A stretch of DNA of 64,000 nt, taken from the NCBI GenBank assembly GCA_018881555.1, contig JACAXG010000002.1, positions 21,899,183 through 21,963,182 of the forward strand. Direction: 5' to 3'. The notes below the pieces were generated by a model. The model saw nothing but the letters and a program-made list of their open reading frames with translations. It was not told the origin of the DNA and searched no databases. Every line of letters starts with the position of its first letter. Position 1 is the stretch's first letter. This DNA comes from Amblyornis subalaris (Eukaryota > Chordata > Aves > Passeriformes > Ptilonorhynchidae). Positions 43,503-57,400 of this stretch are shown piece after piece. Made by a program: the position numbers and the translations under genes.

Positions 43503-46500
43503 TGACCAGTGGCACCAGAATGTGGTGAGGAATGTAATCAAGGTGCATCTTGAAGTCTGAAGAAACAGTCTGCAGCACCACAATATTATTGGCATTTGGC
43601 TTTTCAGACAAGGAAATTTCGTTACTATCAGATATACAACACTTTGTAACTTGGCTTGGCTGATACTGACGATAATTCTTGTCAGTGAGCATTTGCACAC
43701 TCGTGTATGGGTAGTACACACATGCCTTGCACAAATGGGCTCTAACCACTACAGATAGTCAATAAAATAGTAACTTTGAAGACACTATTCAAATGCACAA
43801 CTACTCAAATGGCCCAGAAATTTTTCTTCAACTTCCAACACTGTTTTCCACCAGGTGTCACTGTAACATCCCATAAACCACTACTTTCAAAGGAAAAAAA
43901 GCACTGAAATATCTTCTTTCTTGTTTGCCTTGCTTTGAGCACATTGGGAGAACAAATACTGACAGTCACTTGAGTCTTTGGATTTTTCACCTGAGTTTCA
44001 GGAATTCTACAGGAAGAGAGTATTTACGGGCTTTAGAAGCCGAACTTTAAAACGAATGTTTGCAATATCTGCAAATGACAGAGAATTAAGTGTCGTTTTT
44101 AAGTGCATCCCTTCCATAGCACTACATCCTGGCACAGACCAAGGGATCCAAATTTTGTGAGGTATCATTAATAAACTTTATCCTTTATATTATAGATCTG
44201 CTTACAGAACATCATCCTGAAGACCAGCACAAGGAAGATGTGCTTGCAGACCAGCACATCTGCAAGGGAGAAGACAGTGAATGAGGAGAAAAATAAAGAA
44301 AAGAAAATTTGATCACAATTCCCTACCTGAACAGCAGTACAGACAAATTATTAGCCCTGATAGCAATGAATAAGGGCTATCATAACTTGAGGAGAAACAC
44401 GTACATTATTACTGCCAGTAAAGCAAAGGGCTAACATCTTTATACCCAAAATTATCATGATCCATAAAGACAAACCATTCCTGTATGTGAACATGCACAT
44501 GACTGTGCGTATGTGCATGTAAATGGTTTCATATAAGCAGACTAATAACCTAAGACACAGAGCTTTTGTGCTTCGCTGCATTTACAGGAGAAGACTGAAA
44601 TTATTGGCTCAAGGTGGGTTGGCAGCCTCCTCTACCATTCACCCCAGTGCACAGACACAGGCTATTGCACACACAGCCAGAAAGATCCATTGGGAAGCAT
44701 CTTCTGGGCTGCCAAAGGTTACAGCCCAACACATTAATATAAAGTGATGGCAACTTCTGCTTATTTTAATACTACAGGACAAAAGCTGTCAATTGGTCAG
44801 CTCCCAGCCGACCCAGCCCTGGAGCCATGCCATCATCCTTGCCCTTGTGGCAGCAACCTCCTTCACAAAGGTAGGCAAAGCAGCTCAAGGTAATACCCAC
44901 TCCAGCAATCTAATTTTAATCTGCTCCCACGTTTGAGTCAGGCACCTAAAATCTCATCAAATGACACAATTGTCTATGTGCTGCCACTCAAACACATCTG
45001 CGCACAGTTTCACAAAATGGCAGCACACAGCAGCAATTGACAGGACCACAAAAACAGAAGAGGGTATGGCTGAGGATGTGAGCAGGGGGACACGCGAAGC
45101 CCACAGATGTTTGTGTCTAATCTGAGCTGTTTGTGTCCAGCTACATAGCACTAAAAATTCCTTGAAGATAGACCACCGTTCATGAGTCCTATCTTGATGG
45201 GAAGTAAAGCTGGGAGAGGTGAGAAAGAAGAGACTGTCAATCCCTCAACCAGCCTACAGGGCAGAGCAATGAAAAGGAAAATCTCAGCTTTTACTTATCA
45301 GTTTCTAACTCCTTTGTCTTGGGGAGGTCGTCTTGAAAAGATATGCTGATGTGAAGCACTCACTAGTGGTGATGGATTTTCACTCTTTTCCAAAGATCAC
45401 AGATTATTCTCATTTTCCCTCCAGCCACGGGCCCCCATTAGATTTTGAATTTCTTAGTGAAGTAAGTGAACAAGGACCCTAAGGGTAAAAACTTCCCTCC
45501 ACTGCCCTGGCCTCCCTCCTTCGCCTTTTATTTGTTAGTGCAACAGCTAAGACAGCTGTTTGTCTGGCAATAGCAGCCAGTCAGTCAGGGAGTGCTGTGC
45601 ACAAACAGAGGGAAGGCCGTACAAGAGAAACCCCCTGGAGTCTGGCTCAAGATTTATATCTATCTCTGCAGATTAGAGAAGTGGGGTTGGGAAGGGGGGG
45701 AGAAGCAGACTGTTAAACTGGATCAAATTGGAAAGACAGTCATGCATGAGGTGCTTAGCTAAACCAGTCAGGAGACAGGGATTTGCTTCTATTGATCTGC
45801 AGTAATGATGACTGGAGAAATGTCTCATTAAACGATGTACAATGATGGATTTCAGACCAGGCAAATTTGAGCTGTGGAGATTAACAAAGACAAGAGATGT
45901 GAAAGCTAGGCCAGGACAGAAAATATAAGGAGTGATAAAGGGTAACATGGATCTATAAATAAGCTGCTAAAAGATTCAAATCTAAAAGAAAAACAATATA
46001 TTAGGGCCCACTAAAATATATTTGTGTAATCATCATACACAACATTAGGGGAGAGAACAAGCACAAAGTGACAATAAAAACCTTGCTGCTAAATTGACCA
46101 AGCTTGCATTGCTTTTTGTATTGCTTTAAAGAGGATGAGTTGGCAAGCTTTTTAGTGATTCAACTGTATTATCTATTAGATATCTCCTGATTATCACTAA
46201 TCAAATGTGCTGTCTGAAATTCGAAGCAAACTAGATTTCAACACACACACACATGTAGCAGGCAATGCAACAGTGCAAGTGTAAATTGGCATGAAGCAGG
46301 ATGTCTGAAGAGGATTGCATGGAAAAGATGTGCAAAGGTTTTTAGAGAGAAACAAGGAAAGAAGATTGCATACTACAGAGGGAGTGACTTATTGCTCTGA
46401 GCGTGTAGATCGGTGTATAAGAAGATATAAAGCCAAGATTAGGAGAAAAAGACAAAAGGTGCGGAAGTAGTAGTGCAGATTACACAATCTTTGTAGAGAT

Positions 46501-48140
46501 CTTCAGAACAGTCAGATGTTCAGTTTGCATAAACATCTCCCATAAAAGTCTCTACCTNTAACACCTCCTGGTTTCCATGGCATTCCCAAATACCTGAACA
46601 TTTCATCTCCCAGTAGTTCCATAAAAAGAAATTGGTTATCCAGCAATCCAGAAGAGAGTTCTTACATCTGCATAGAATTTCTTACAGATTAAGAAGCAAC
46701 AGTGCCCACTTTGGCAACAGGAGTTAGCAGGGGCTGGATTTGACAATTTCAATCACCAGTCTGTGAAAGTGTGTTGCTGGACTGGATGTACTGCTCACTA
46801 ATCTTTTGGTAGGTATCTAGAGTTTCAGTCGCTCTGAACTCCCACAGAAGTTCCCATCCTCCTCTCCTTGACTCAGCAGTACCCCTGGGTACGAGTGCTG
46901 ACAGTGGTCCACAGGAACAAGTAGATCCCTTTCTCCACACAAGCAAGAGCAAATGTCCTCATAGTAGGAGGAGAAAAAATTAAAGAAGTTCTCTAAAATG
47001 TTTTTGAACCTCCAACAAACAAGCATGGGCTTGTTGCAAACAGCTGGAGATACACCTGACCCCTTCTTCTCCGAAGGAAAGGGAAACATACCCTGGGAAC
47101 ACCATAATTATCTGGGACTACCATTACACAAAATCCTGGGGATGGTAACCCAGCACATCATTTCCACCTGCATTAACAGACACAAAGGAAAATACTGTGG
47201 GCAAGACAACATTTTGTCTTGACTCAGTGACATGCACCAACACCACAGGCAGCCCAGTCAACTTCAGGTTGAGGTTATCCTCAGAGGGTTTCAAACCCCT
47301 CTGGAATAACAACAGCTGCCATGGTTTAAGACAAGCATGTTGCTTGCTCCTCTGGGTGCAGGGGAAACCCTGAGCAGACTCCCACAGCCCCCAAATTCAG
47401 ATCAACCTGCTGAGGGGCAGTCTGTGCGGAGCTCCTCAACTGTGCACCCACTCCCGTGTTCTGGGGAACCTGGGCTTGGTCCTGTTCCCTAAACATAGGT
47501 CACCGATGACACACTCTCTGTTTCAGGGTGCCCCAGATGTTCACCCAGGACTGGCAATGTTTAGGCACCACAGCAGGGGGCTCCCATGGCAGTGCCCATC
47601 CCACCCCCAGCCAGGAGCAGGGCAGTCAGGGCCGCCATCAGATACCTTCCTGGGGACAGAGACTAGCCAAGGCCAGGCTGGGATGTGGGCCCATGGCTGG
47701 AGAGTGGCCCTGCTGTGGCATCACTGGGGCAGGGGCTGATGGCTTCAGGCGCTGACATGGGGTCCTTGTCCCTGGGTGGAGATGGGAGCCCCCTGGGGCT
47801 GGGCAGGGACAGCTGATCCCAGGGATGCCCTCAGGGCCCGGCTGGCGGTGTCACCACAGAGCAATGGAGCCCCTGCCCTTCTGGACCAGCAGCTGAGAGC
47901 CAGAGGGATCATCCAAGCACCTCGAAAGGCCACTGAACTGAGTCTGCCAACTGTATTGACTGCAGCAGCAGTCATTTGAATTTAGATGTATTGATTTTAA
48001 ATTAATTGCAATGTTTTGAAACAGCCTAAGTATTATCTGCCCACGGCCATATGTGCTGACCCTCGAGCTGGCACAGGCATGCTGTCAGATTCACAGAAAG
48101 GTGGTGGTTTGAGTGTTACACAGGCTTTTTACTTTCTTTT
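43503..48140. other. Intergenic DNA, GC-rich toward the right
   Basis: About 4.6 kb. A short CA run lies at about 46241-46254 and an unknown base at 46558. From about 47330 to 47960 the sequence becomes GC-rich with overlapping open frames on both strands, but CpG content looks modest. I see no exon, splice pair or repeat family I can name. Confidence 0.6.
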
Positions 48141-48199
48141 GCTGAGGAAATTTCCTTCCAGCTGAGGGAAGCTTCCTTCCTGAGGAAATTTTCTTCACC
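48141..48199. repeat. Three-copy tandem array of 20-bp palindromic units
   Basis: The units are GCTGAGGAAATTTCCTTCCA, GCTGAGGGAAGCTTCCTTCC and TGAGGAAATTTTCTTCACC. The first two contain perfect 10-bp palindromes (GGAAATTTCC, GGAAGCTTCC) that also fit the loose Rel/NF-kappaB pattern GGRRNNYYCC. The array is intergenic, between the ROS1 and DCBLD1 starts. A regulatory role is only a possibility. Confidence 0.75.
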
Positions 48200-50500
48200 A
48201 AGAAGTCAGGCAGATGCCAGAGCAAGGAGGGGACAGGCACCCAGAGCTACACCTGCACACTACCAGTAAGGGTGCACCCCGATGCCAAGAGGATTTATCA
48301 CCCTGTGAAGAACAGCCCTGACATTCCTTGTCATGTTCCCAGACCTCAGTTTTCCTTCCCTGCCCTAGCAGTATGGTCACTCCCCCTTGCACCAGCTCTG
48401 GTGCTGTTTTGATCCTCTACTGAGCTAATTCAGGTCCCCGACACAGCGGAAAACCCTTCACCTTGTTGTCAAGAAAATGTTCTGCTAGCTCAGCAAATTG
48501 AATTAGCTCAACACAACATCAGGTGAGCCCCAGGAAGAGGGGAAGTAAGGCCAAGAAAGGAACCCTTTGACCCAGTTGGTTTGAGCCTTCACTCTAACAG
48601 CTGCTATTGTTAACTAAATTTAGGTCTGATACATCATTGTCCCTTAATAGAGAGAAGCCTGGGGAGCAGGGTCTGCTGCTCGTGACATATTTGAATGTGA
48701 TCTGGCACAACAGAGCAGTGACCTCTCTCTGCATTATGATAACACAAATAGTAAGAGGTGGCCTTTAATTGTGAGTGCATCTGGACTCCTAAAAGATTTG
48801 CAAAACAATGACATGCTTAAGCTGTAATGACAAACACTACCTCAATGTAAAGCAGGCTAAGACAGGAGAAACACTAAACTAGGGATGTAATACAGACTCA
48901 TATGTTTATGCTCCCAAGATTAAAGACATAAATTGGTTTATGAAAAGTACATTATTTTTCCAGTATTACTTACATGCACAAACATAAGCACACATATGCC
49001 TCTTCTAAGGCTGAAAAGACTCAGTGGAGTTCAAAGAAGAAAGGGATGCACTAGAAAGGGAAAATCTCTATATCAAAATGGATATAAAAGAATTAATTAT
49101 TTTTAAAAAATAACTACAATTATTATTTCTGAGACAGTTGTTCTGGCTTGGTTGGGTTTTTTTTTCAGTTTTGGGGTTTTTTATGTATTTTCCAGCCATG
49201 TTTGGGATTTCTACCAAATTACAAACTAGAGGAAAATTATTCTGTGAAAAAAGGTTAGTGTACCCTTCTGCAGTAATCCACAGCAGCAGCTGCAGTAGAG
49301 ACCATATCCTTCAACCTCCCTGGGCATTTGCATTCTCAGTCCAGCATACTGGTGGATACCCTTCCTAACAGCAATTTATGTGAAGGTTGACCATGAGCTG
49401 AGGTGCAGACACATGCTTTCTTTCATTTCTCTGCAAGCTGGAGAAGTTGAGTAGGGTGAAGAGCTATGGATACAGCAATATCTTGAAATATTACAGCATC
49501 AAAATCTAGAAAGCATGGGCCAAATTGAGCACTTGGCACTGCTGTCAACAGAGTCTCACCCAGTAACTTCAAGGTTAGGCCCCAGATTAGGCCCAAGATT
49601 AGTCTTTAGATTAGGGCCAAGAACTAATCTGAAGGCAGAGACTCTGCCCAAGCAGGACTACTAAGCATAATATTTCCTTTAGTGGAGTTTCCAGGTCCAC
49701 AAAGAGTGCCCAGGTACATGTACTTCAGTGTCTGTATGCAAATAAAAATAGTCTACTGCTTTTTCACACAAGTGTTTCAGATAAATGTAATACATATGAG
49801 AAATTGTCTATATGTGTATTTTGTAAGACTAGTAGAACAGAACAGCTATAAATATTTCCTTTATGTAGCAACAAGTTAGCCTTCACTCGGTAGAACGCTG
49901 TCTTCAAATGTTATCATTATTGTCTGACTGTGGTATCTGTGTCATGCTGTTTTTGTTTCCTTGGCTTCAGTGTTTGCTGTTTTATTGCATTAATATAATT
50001 CCACAGATCAAAGCAACAAAAAAAAATTCCTGGGACAGTAACACAGAACAAGGAACATCAAGAAAAAATAGGGAATTTAAGATGCAAGGAAGTAAATGAA
50101 GGTTCATGGTCCACCGAATTCAGGCTGCAACAAGAAGCCCGTGTGAAATCATCAACATGTTCTCCAAAGTGGTTTGTAACTGAGAGGAAGCTGAAGAGCA
50201 GCGGGGCTTCCTGCTCCTGCTCGATTAGAGGATAGGATTTGCCTCCCTAGATCCCTGGTAATGACAGCATATTGGCGGGAATGTGGGAGAGGAATAAGAT
50301 AATGCCACGGGAATGAATCAAAATCCATTTGACCACTCTCTTTTCCAAGTAAAAGCTACAAAGTCAGCTAGAAAACAGTTCCACATGCTGACATGAATCC
50401 TGATGATTGATTAATATAACATTCTCATCTTTATTGAAACAGTTAGTCAAATACCTATAAATGCCTGGATGGTACAATATTCAAATGTAGGTAGCAGAAG
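48200..50500. other. Intergenic DNA, no gene recognised
   Basis: About 2.3 kb. It contains a degenerate AGATTAGGCCC direct/inverted repeat at 49572-49630 and a T-rich patch near 49148-49180. The stretch 48590-48790 has the compositional look of conserved non-coding DNA, which cannot be tested here. Confidence 0.6.
49572..49630. repeat. Degenerate AGATTAGGCCC repeat with inverted ends
   Basis: Four related units (GGTTAGGCCC, GATTAGGCCC, GATTAGTC, GATTAGGGCC) occur in 50 bp. AGATTAGT at 49596-49603 pairs perfectly with ACTAATCT at 49623-49630. Confidence 0.7.
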
Positions 50501-51470
50501 TCTGAGCCTAAAACATTATGGTAACCCCTGAAGAAGTGCTGAGTCCTTCTAATTCCCACACGAGCAGGGTGCTGCATGAGAAAGTCAGAAACTGCAGGGA
50601 CTCACGTCTTCTTTCCAGACAAGAGGTGTATGTTTCCACTGCAGAGCTTGACCAGGTAATTATTACCAGGGTTAGTTTTGTCCTGGTTGGAGCAGCCAAA
50701 AATGGTCTTAGCTGTGGCTGACTGCACCAACACTGTGCTCACCATTTGGTACTCTGGGTGTGCATCCTGCATCCTTTTGTGCCGCACTGAGGCAAACCAT
50801 CCCAAAGCATCTCCTCTGGGAAGCTGCCGGTTTCTCTGGGCACATGAGGAACTGTGGTTGGGTAGTGGGGATTGTTACAGGGTCTTTGGCTGCAAACAGG
50901 TATTCTTTGCCAGGGTTGGTCATACCAGATGAAGATTTTCTTGTTCGTAGATTGTCAGAGCTGCTCATCCACTGGAGAATGAAGACATGAAGGGTTCACC
51001 CAAATTTTTAAGCTGATGCGGACAAATGTGTGTGAAACAGATAACAGAGTGGGAACTCAACATGCCCAGGCAGGAGGAGCTAAAAACTAAGGTTAGGCAG
51101 GAGAGCTGCTGACACAGTGAATGCCTGGCCCTGGCCCTAGCATCTCTCAGCTGTGCAGGTGAGCAGCCCACAGGAGGTGAATGCCTGGGCTGAACCCACA
51201 CAGACAATCAGCCCAACCCCACCATCCTGTGCCAAAACCATCACCGTGCTCAAGGGAAGGAGGGCAAAGAACATCTGATTTTGGTGGACAAATGACATAC
51301 TGGATATAGAGCAAAAAATGAAAATACAGGCTGAATTTAAGTCTCAGAGGCAGACCTAACATGGGCTGAACTACATATATCACATTTTGAAAAAGGCCTT
51401 TAGGACCCTTTATGTCCACCGGGGCCAGCAACAACTAACTACCAGTATGCATGTCTGACTTAACTAAAAA
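50501..51470. other. Intergenic stretch with overlapping open frames, identity unknown
   Basis: On both strands, partly overlapping open frames of 60-95 codons fill about 1 kb (plus 50518-50990, minus 50508-50968 and 51147-51434). None shows a domain I recognise and no splice-linked set emerges. It could be an eroded retroelement or unusually stop-poor DNA. Confidence 0.35.
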
Positions 51471-54400
51471 TACAGTGTCTTTAATGAAAAGAAGTAGACA
51501 GAAGGGTGCCTTCTTACTTTGGGAAGGAATTTTTGAGAAATTATACTGTCCACATAAACCTAACTTTTAGTGATAACAAATCTTGATTACTGATTGTTTA
51601 TTATCTTATGAGGAAGGCATGTTTAAAATTGATATAAGTGTTCACCAGCATGCTATATTTACTTTCTGTTGTTCAGTTATCTTTGACAAGAAACCTAAGG
51701 CAGGCTCTAATTTTTTTGTATTTCATAAACAGGCACAATAGTCCATTAAAATTAATGTAATTAAAGTAATTAAAATATCAGAAAATATTCACTCAAGCCC
51801 ACATTTTTTTTTATTATTTGCAAAAAGGCAAAAAGGTTTTTAGAAAGACAGACTACATCTGGTCAGGCAATTACATTTAATAAATAGCCTGGCTTCAAAA
51901 GCAATTCACAGTGAATCCTTAAACTATATATACAGTTGTAATCCACAGCTGTGATAGTTATGAATTACAAGAATTTGACCTTGTGATTCATTGGTGTAAT
52001 GGCCCAGCGCTATGTAGAAAAGTTGCACAAGAAGCCTTTTCTCCACACATAATGATTATTGCAGATTTATGAGCTATGCTTCCACTATGCATAACTGGCT
52101 TACTTCTGTGAAGCTCCCGAGGAGTGCAGGCTTCCACAGGCCCCGAACAGCGCACAAGAAGGGGGGAGGGAGCACAGTCCCACACATCACTAATTGCTAA
52201 ATTAATAAGCATGGTCCCCGTCCGTCTCTCCTGAAACAAATGAAGAGAAAGAAGGTCATCGCTGGTCTTACTTTCCAACTCCTGAGACTTTCAGCCTGAG
52301 TTCATATCACACCCTGCAAGAAAATGGCAACATGGCATCAACACTTGAAATTAGGAAGATGAGCTAGACCTGGCGTAAACTGGGTGATTTCTGTTACATC
52401 AAGCAGTTGCTCAGCTCATATCTGCTTTCAGCTCTCTTAACTCTTACTTATATAGCCGGGGGTATAGTGATCAATAAAACAGCGCATAAACTGCCCTCTC
52501 CTATGTTAGAAATGGTCAAACCCTGCTTACTTGCATTCATCCTCCAATACTCCACACCTTTTGGTGAAGAATATAAGTAGATCAATAGCCAGTTTTATTT
52601 AAGACATGTGATTCAAACATAATTGGTTATTCCTGGAAGTGACCACAGGATTGCTTCATATTGTGCACAAGTCATTTCTTAGCTCCTACTTGGATGCAAT
52701 CTCATAAACATAAGTAAATGATTAAGACTATTTGTTTCCCATGGAAAAAAATGTAGACTGTGCAAATTCAGCTGTGAACTCCCTCTTGAAAATCCCAAAC
52801 ATGCTACAGCTAAAAATTACATACTACCTCTGTACTAATGGGCAAAAATTGATATCTTTTAAAATGATGAGGACTAATACCTTGCAGAAACACAAAAACT
52901 CTTAAAACACCCACAAAAAATGAGAGCTTTGTCACTGACAATGATCAAGGATGCTGCCAACTAGTAAGTTATAAAATAGTAGGCTCTGTTTTGACAAAGA
53001 GTGTCATGAATCTCTAGATCATAATATTTTTCAAGGCAACCCTAAAACAATATGTTTAAATGAAAAGGAACATTCTGCCCCATATTTCTTGACAGCAGCA
53101 TAGCAAGTTTGGTTGATTGCCTTCAAAATCCAAATGATTAGCAACTTTATTTCTTTTTCCTTGAAAGTATGAACAATTATGACCTAAGACTACCAAGCAG
53201 CTGTGAGAAACTGCAAAATATGTGGCAGTGGGACAAATGATTAGTCTTCAGCTTGATCTCATAATTACATCATAATAGGTGACATGATTGGATAGGTTAC
53301 AGCAATTAAAGTGATGAAAAGTGCACATTCATCCCCTATATGAGTCTCATTAGAGTTACACCCAACTGCTGCTGTTGTAGTGAATGAGGCTGCCTATCTC
53401 TTAGCATCCAATTATCCCATAGACATTCCCTGCTAGTGCTGGGAAGAGCCCTGCTATCACTCCCACCCAGACAAGGCCTATAGTTCTTTGCTGCTGAAAA
53501 GACAAAAGTCTTGAAGGCTGCTGCAGTTCAGTTTTCTCTCACAGAATTTATTGCCCGTAATTTCTTCTTCCATGTTCTTAAGGTCTAAGAAGACTTACGG
53601 CCTCTCCCCCCTGGGGATTTTTGCTACCAGTGTAATTGCATAATGACACTATATGGTTCCAATTCTTCCATATGGGTGTGGGCAGTGACCTATGGTAGTG
53701 CAAGTTGCACTGTTTCTTCTATCAGATTTTTTTTCTGTCCGATTCTTTCCTCATGTTTACCTTCAAGTACTAAGGAAGCACTCAGTCGTGATATCCTCTT
53801 AGCTGCTTGCTCAGAACTACTTGAAAAGTGGAAGTGTTATTTTACTGACTCCTTCACTCTCGTGCATTTTCACACCTGGAGAGGGATGCTTACTTTAAGT
53901 GAGGAGGGAAGCTGCTAACATGAACTTCACCAGAACCCAGGCTGGTCTGAGGAGAGCACAGTCCCACAGTCTACTACAAATGGGTAAGATCTTTTTTGCA
54001 GCACTACTTAGGTGGATATCCAGAAGTCCACAGGAGTCCTGGAGGTCAGTCTATCTCCTTCTGGTTTAATAGTATGCAGACCCTAACAGAGGGTGGTGTT
54101 ATATAGGCTGAAATGTCTTTGCTGCTCCATGGGCATGGCCTTAGTTTCCAATGATAAAAACAAAGCACAGAGCACTGTGTCCATTAAATACTCTACATAC
54201 ACAGAATAATTCATGGGTGTCTCAAGGAACTTGCTAAACTTTCTAAGCCATTCCACAGCCTTGTGGCAGCGCTAACTTTGCTGTAGTCTAAACATTTTTA
54301 ACAGATTGCATATCATATACAAATCTTGAATCCAGACACACCTCAGGCTTTTACTTTATATGTTTTATTTTCTGAATTTTCTTATATAACCACTACATAC

Positions 54401-57400
54401 ACTTCTAGCAGAACACAGTACCTGAATACGCAGAGATCAGCAACCAGAGCATTTTGTTCTNAGCTTTATCTTGCAAATCCATTATACCATTTGCTTTGCC
54501 CCAATGAAAATGCAAAACCTGGCCCACGTATAAAGACTGCTAAAAGGCCGCTCAATCTGCAGGCGATCCTTCTACTAATGAAGAGATTAACATACCTCTC
54601 AATGTCTAGAATTGTCCTTGTGTTTAGTAATTTGTAACCTCAGGTCCTCTCTACCTCACTGTGTTTTCGATTCTTCCCCCTTCTTCTATGCAAAGAAAAT
54701 GCTTTCCCCTTACTAAGAACAGGAACTTTCCTGTTAGCTGCACAAAAGCAAGGCTGCTCCAGTAAGATGAAACTTAAACCTCTTTGTATAAATTACGGTT
54801 TTGGCTTCTATTTTTTTTTCCTTGAACCTGTACAGAACAAGATGCTTTTGAAAGAAAGAATGTGTACAGTGCCAAGCTTGCAAGATAAGCTTAGGTGAAC
54901 TCTGCAGTGTGTTTTTCCTTCCTCCCCTGCCCCTTGCCCCAGACAAACAACCAGTTTAACGTCACACAAGGAACACAAGGATTCATCAGATGATTTAGGT
55001 CTGCTTAGAAATAGCTCTTTCTGTGTGTATTATATACATGTATGCAACAGTATATAAAAAGTATAGATCAAGAAAGTAAATCCATGAACCTAGAGAAAAG
55101 TCTACAAATGAAACCTGGGTATGTCCCCATACTGACCATCCACCTTACAAAGTGTTTTGAGCTGATTTTGTGTTGAAGTCCTCTCTCACTGTTCATCCTG
55201 AGACCAAAGATTCATAGAGTAAAAACTGAATTGCTCATTTGCAGGTGGCTGCACAGTGAAGGTATCCATATAGTGAATGATGAGACACATTATCTAGTTG
55301 TAGGTGACTCAGTTAACACCATTTGCAACAAACACACAAGATACTCCCAACTCATATGCTTGGAAAACTGCCTGTAAAGGAAAGGCACATGCTCATGCTA
55401 AAAAGTAGCCCATCACTTCATTCTCGAGTGAATCAGGTCTCTTTCAAACTAACTCAGTGTTAGTGACCAAAATCAGCTGCATTAAGCAGTCAGAAGCGGT
55501 TTGCCAGGGAGTTTTCATGTAGTGAAGCTCCCATGGTGTGACAACTTATTAGTCATGCTCAATGTATGCCTTCCTTCTGAACTAATCTTTTGCCTTGACT
55601 CAAAGCCCTTGCCTTTAAAAATGTGTTTATTTAAAAACTGGTTTGAACTCTCCTTCTTACAAAGGGAAATTTGGAAAAATATGCATGAACCAATGTAGCA
55701 ATGTGACGGGGGTTACACAAGTCCTCAAATATCAGCTTTGAAAGCCATAAACTACTTCATTTCATCTTAATGATTATTTAATCTTGGAAGCTGACAGTAA
55801 CTTCTTTGCCTACGGCATATTGAAAACTGACAGGGAGAGGGCATAGTAATGGGAATTTAATAGCGAAATAAATAATACAGAAGCTACTTCACTGATTGCA
55901 TTATTATTATCCTACTGAAGTCAATAGGGAAGCTGTGCTTCCCACACCTGTGAGAGGTGCAGTTTCCACCTGAGCACTATACATTTGTAACAGGGAACAC
56001 CTGGCCTTGGACAAGTGACCAGCTCCCGCTGAGCCCAGGGTGGTGAGAAGATTGAAAAGGCAGCCTGCATGCCTTTCCCTCCACCAGTGCTCTCCTGTAT
56101 CTACGATGAATGGAAAACAAACACCACTCCCAGACGTTTTACAGCCCCAGTCTCAAGGGCATGACTTATCATTTTACTACAAATCATTGACATAAAAATA
56201 ACTGTGAATGGAATCATTCTCTATCTCTCTGTCCCAGAGGACACCGCCAAGCCTCCAGCACCCAGGAGAAGGAGAAAGCTGCGTTTCACGGCATCAGCTC
56301 ACATACCTTCCCCCTCGTTTTGAGCGTCCTAAAGGTGTGTGACAAGCAAAAACCGTTTTGGCCTTCCAAGGCTGCTAACTTGCCTCTACCAATTACCACC
56401 CAACCAAGTTCTGTGGAGAGCTCAGCACTAGTGACATTATCTGCAAGCCCCATGGCAAAGTGTTTTTTGCACATTTAATTGCCCAAGATGGCCAAAGCCA
56501 GTTTATTGCAGCACTGCTTCCCTAAGGTTAATTGGGATTGACCTGCAGGACTGTTCTGTCGATATTTATGATAACCCTTAACAAACACAACTAGACTGGG
56601 CACTACTATTAGAGAATATATTCTAGATCTCAGTTGATGGAATACAAATCAGTACAATTCCCAGTACCAACCTGTGTATGACTGACTGGTTTTGATTCCC
56701 CACTGAGATGAATACGAAACAATGCACGCTCATAAGTTGTTGTATTGCTTTTTAATAACTACTACTCTTTCAAAGAGGATGTATGTTTTGCGACATAGAT
56801 ATTGTCCTATTCGTTTCTCTCCCTCATGTTTCCATTTATGTTGCATCTCATTTGTAGGTTTCGAACAAGTACTTGGTATTGGAAAAACTGTTTTCTGTGA
56901 CCACAATATTTTCACCAATTGTGTGGGGTCTTTAAATCCAGTCTTGAGGCCGTGGCAGAGTTTGGCTTTCTGGCCCCTTCCTCTCCATAATTATCCTCAT
57001 TTGTATGGATTTGTTCCTCACAATCTGTGAGACAAATACGAGAACAGGCCACTTTTATTCACACGGACATACTCCTCTTTAAAAGTCTCTCAGCCTTCAG
57101 AGTCTTCAAGTGAGTGACCCATCCCGACCTTCTTCAACCAGAAGGATGCTGGCATTTGTTGGCAAAATCCAGCAAGGATTAATCTGACCACCAAACTCCT
57201 GTAGTAACAAACACACTGTGTGCCTTACACCATGTCTAACATTTTAGTCTAGATTTCAAACTCTCCTTCAGAAAGAAGGGTAAGTCTCAAATACTAACAA
57301 CGTGTGTTAAATACATATACCAGGAATATAATGTACTGGGTACATGGCAAAAAATATGCTGGATCACATATGGTGTCTGAAAAGTTAAAAAACAGACATT

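Noticed and set aside
53643..53918. 91-codon plus-strand open frame in the intergenic region
   Set aside because: No domain, no splice context and no upstream promoter features recognised.
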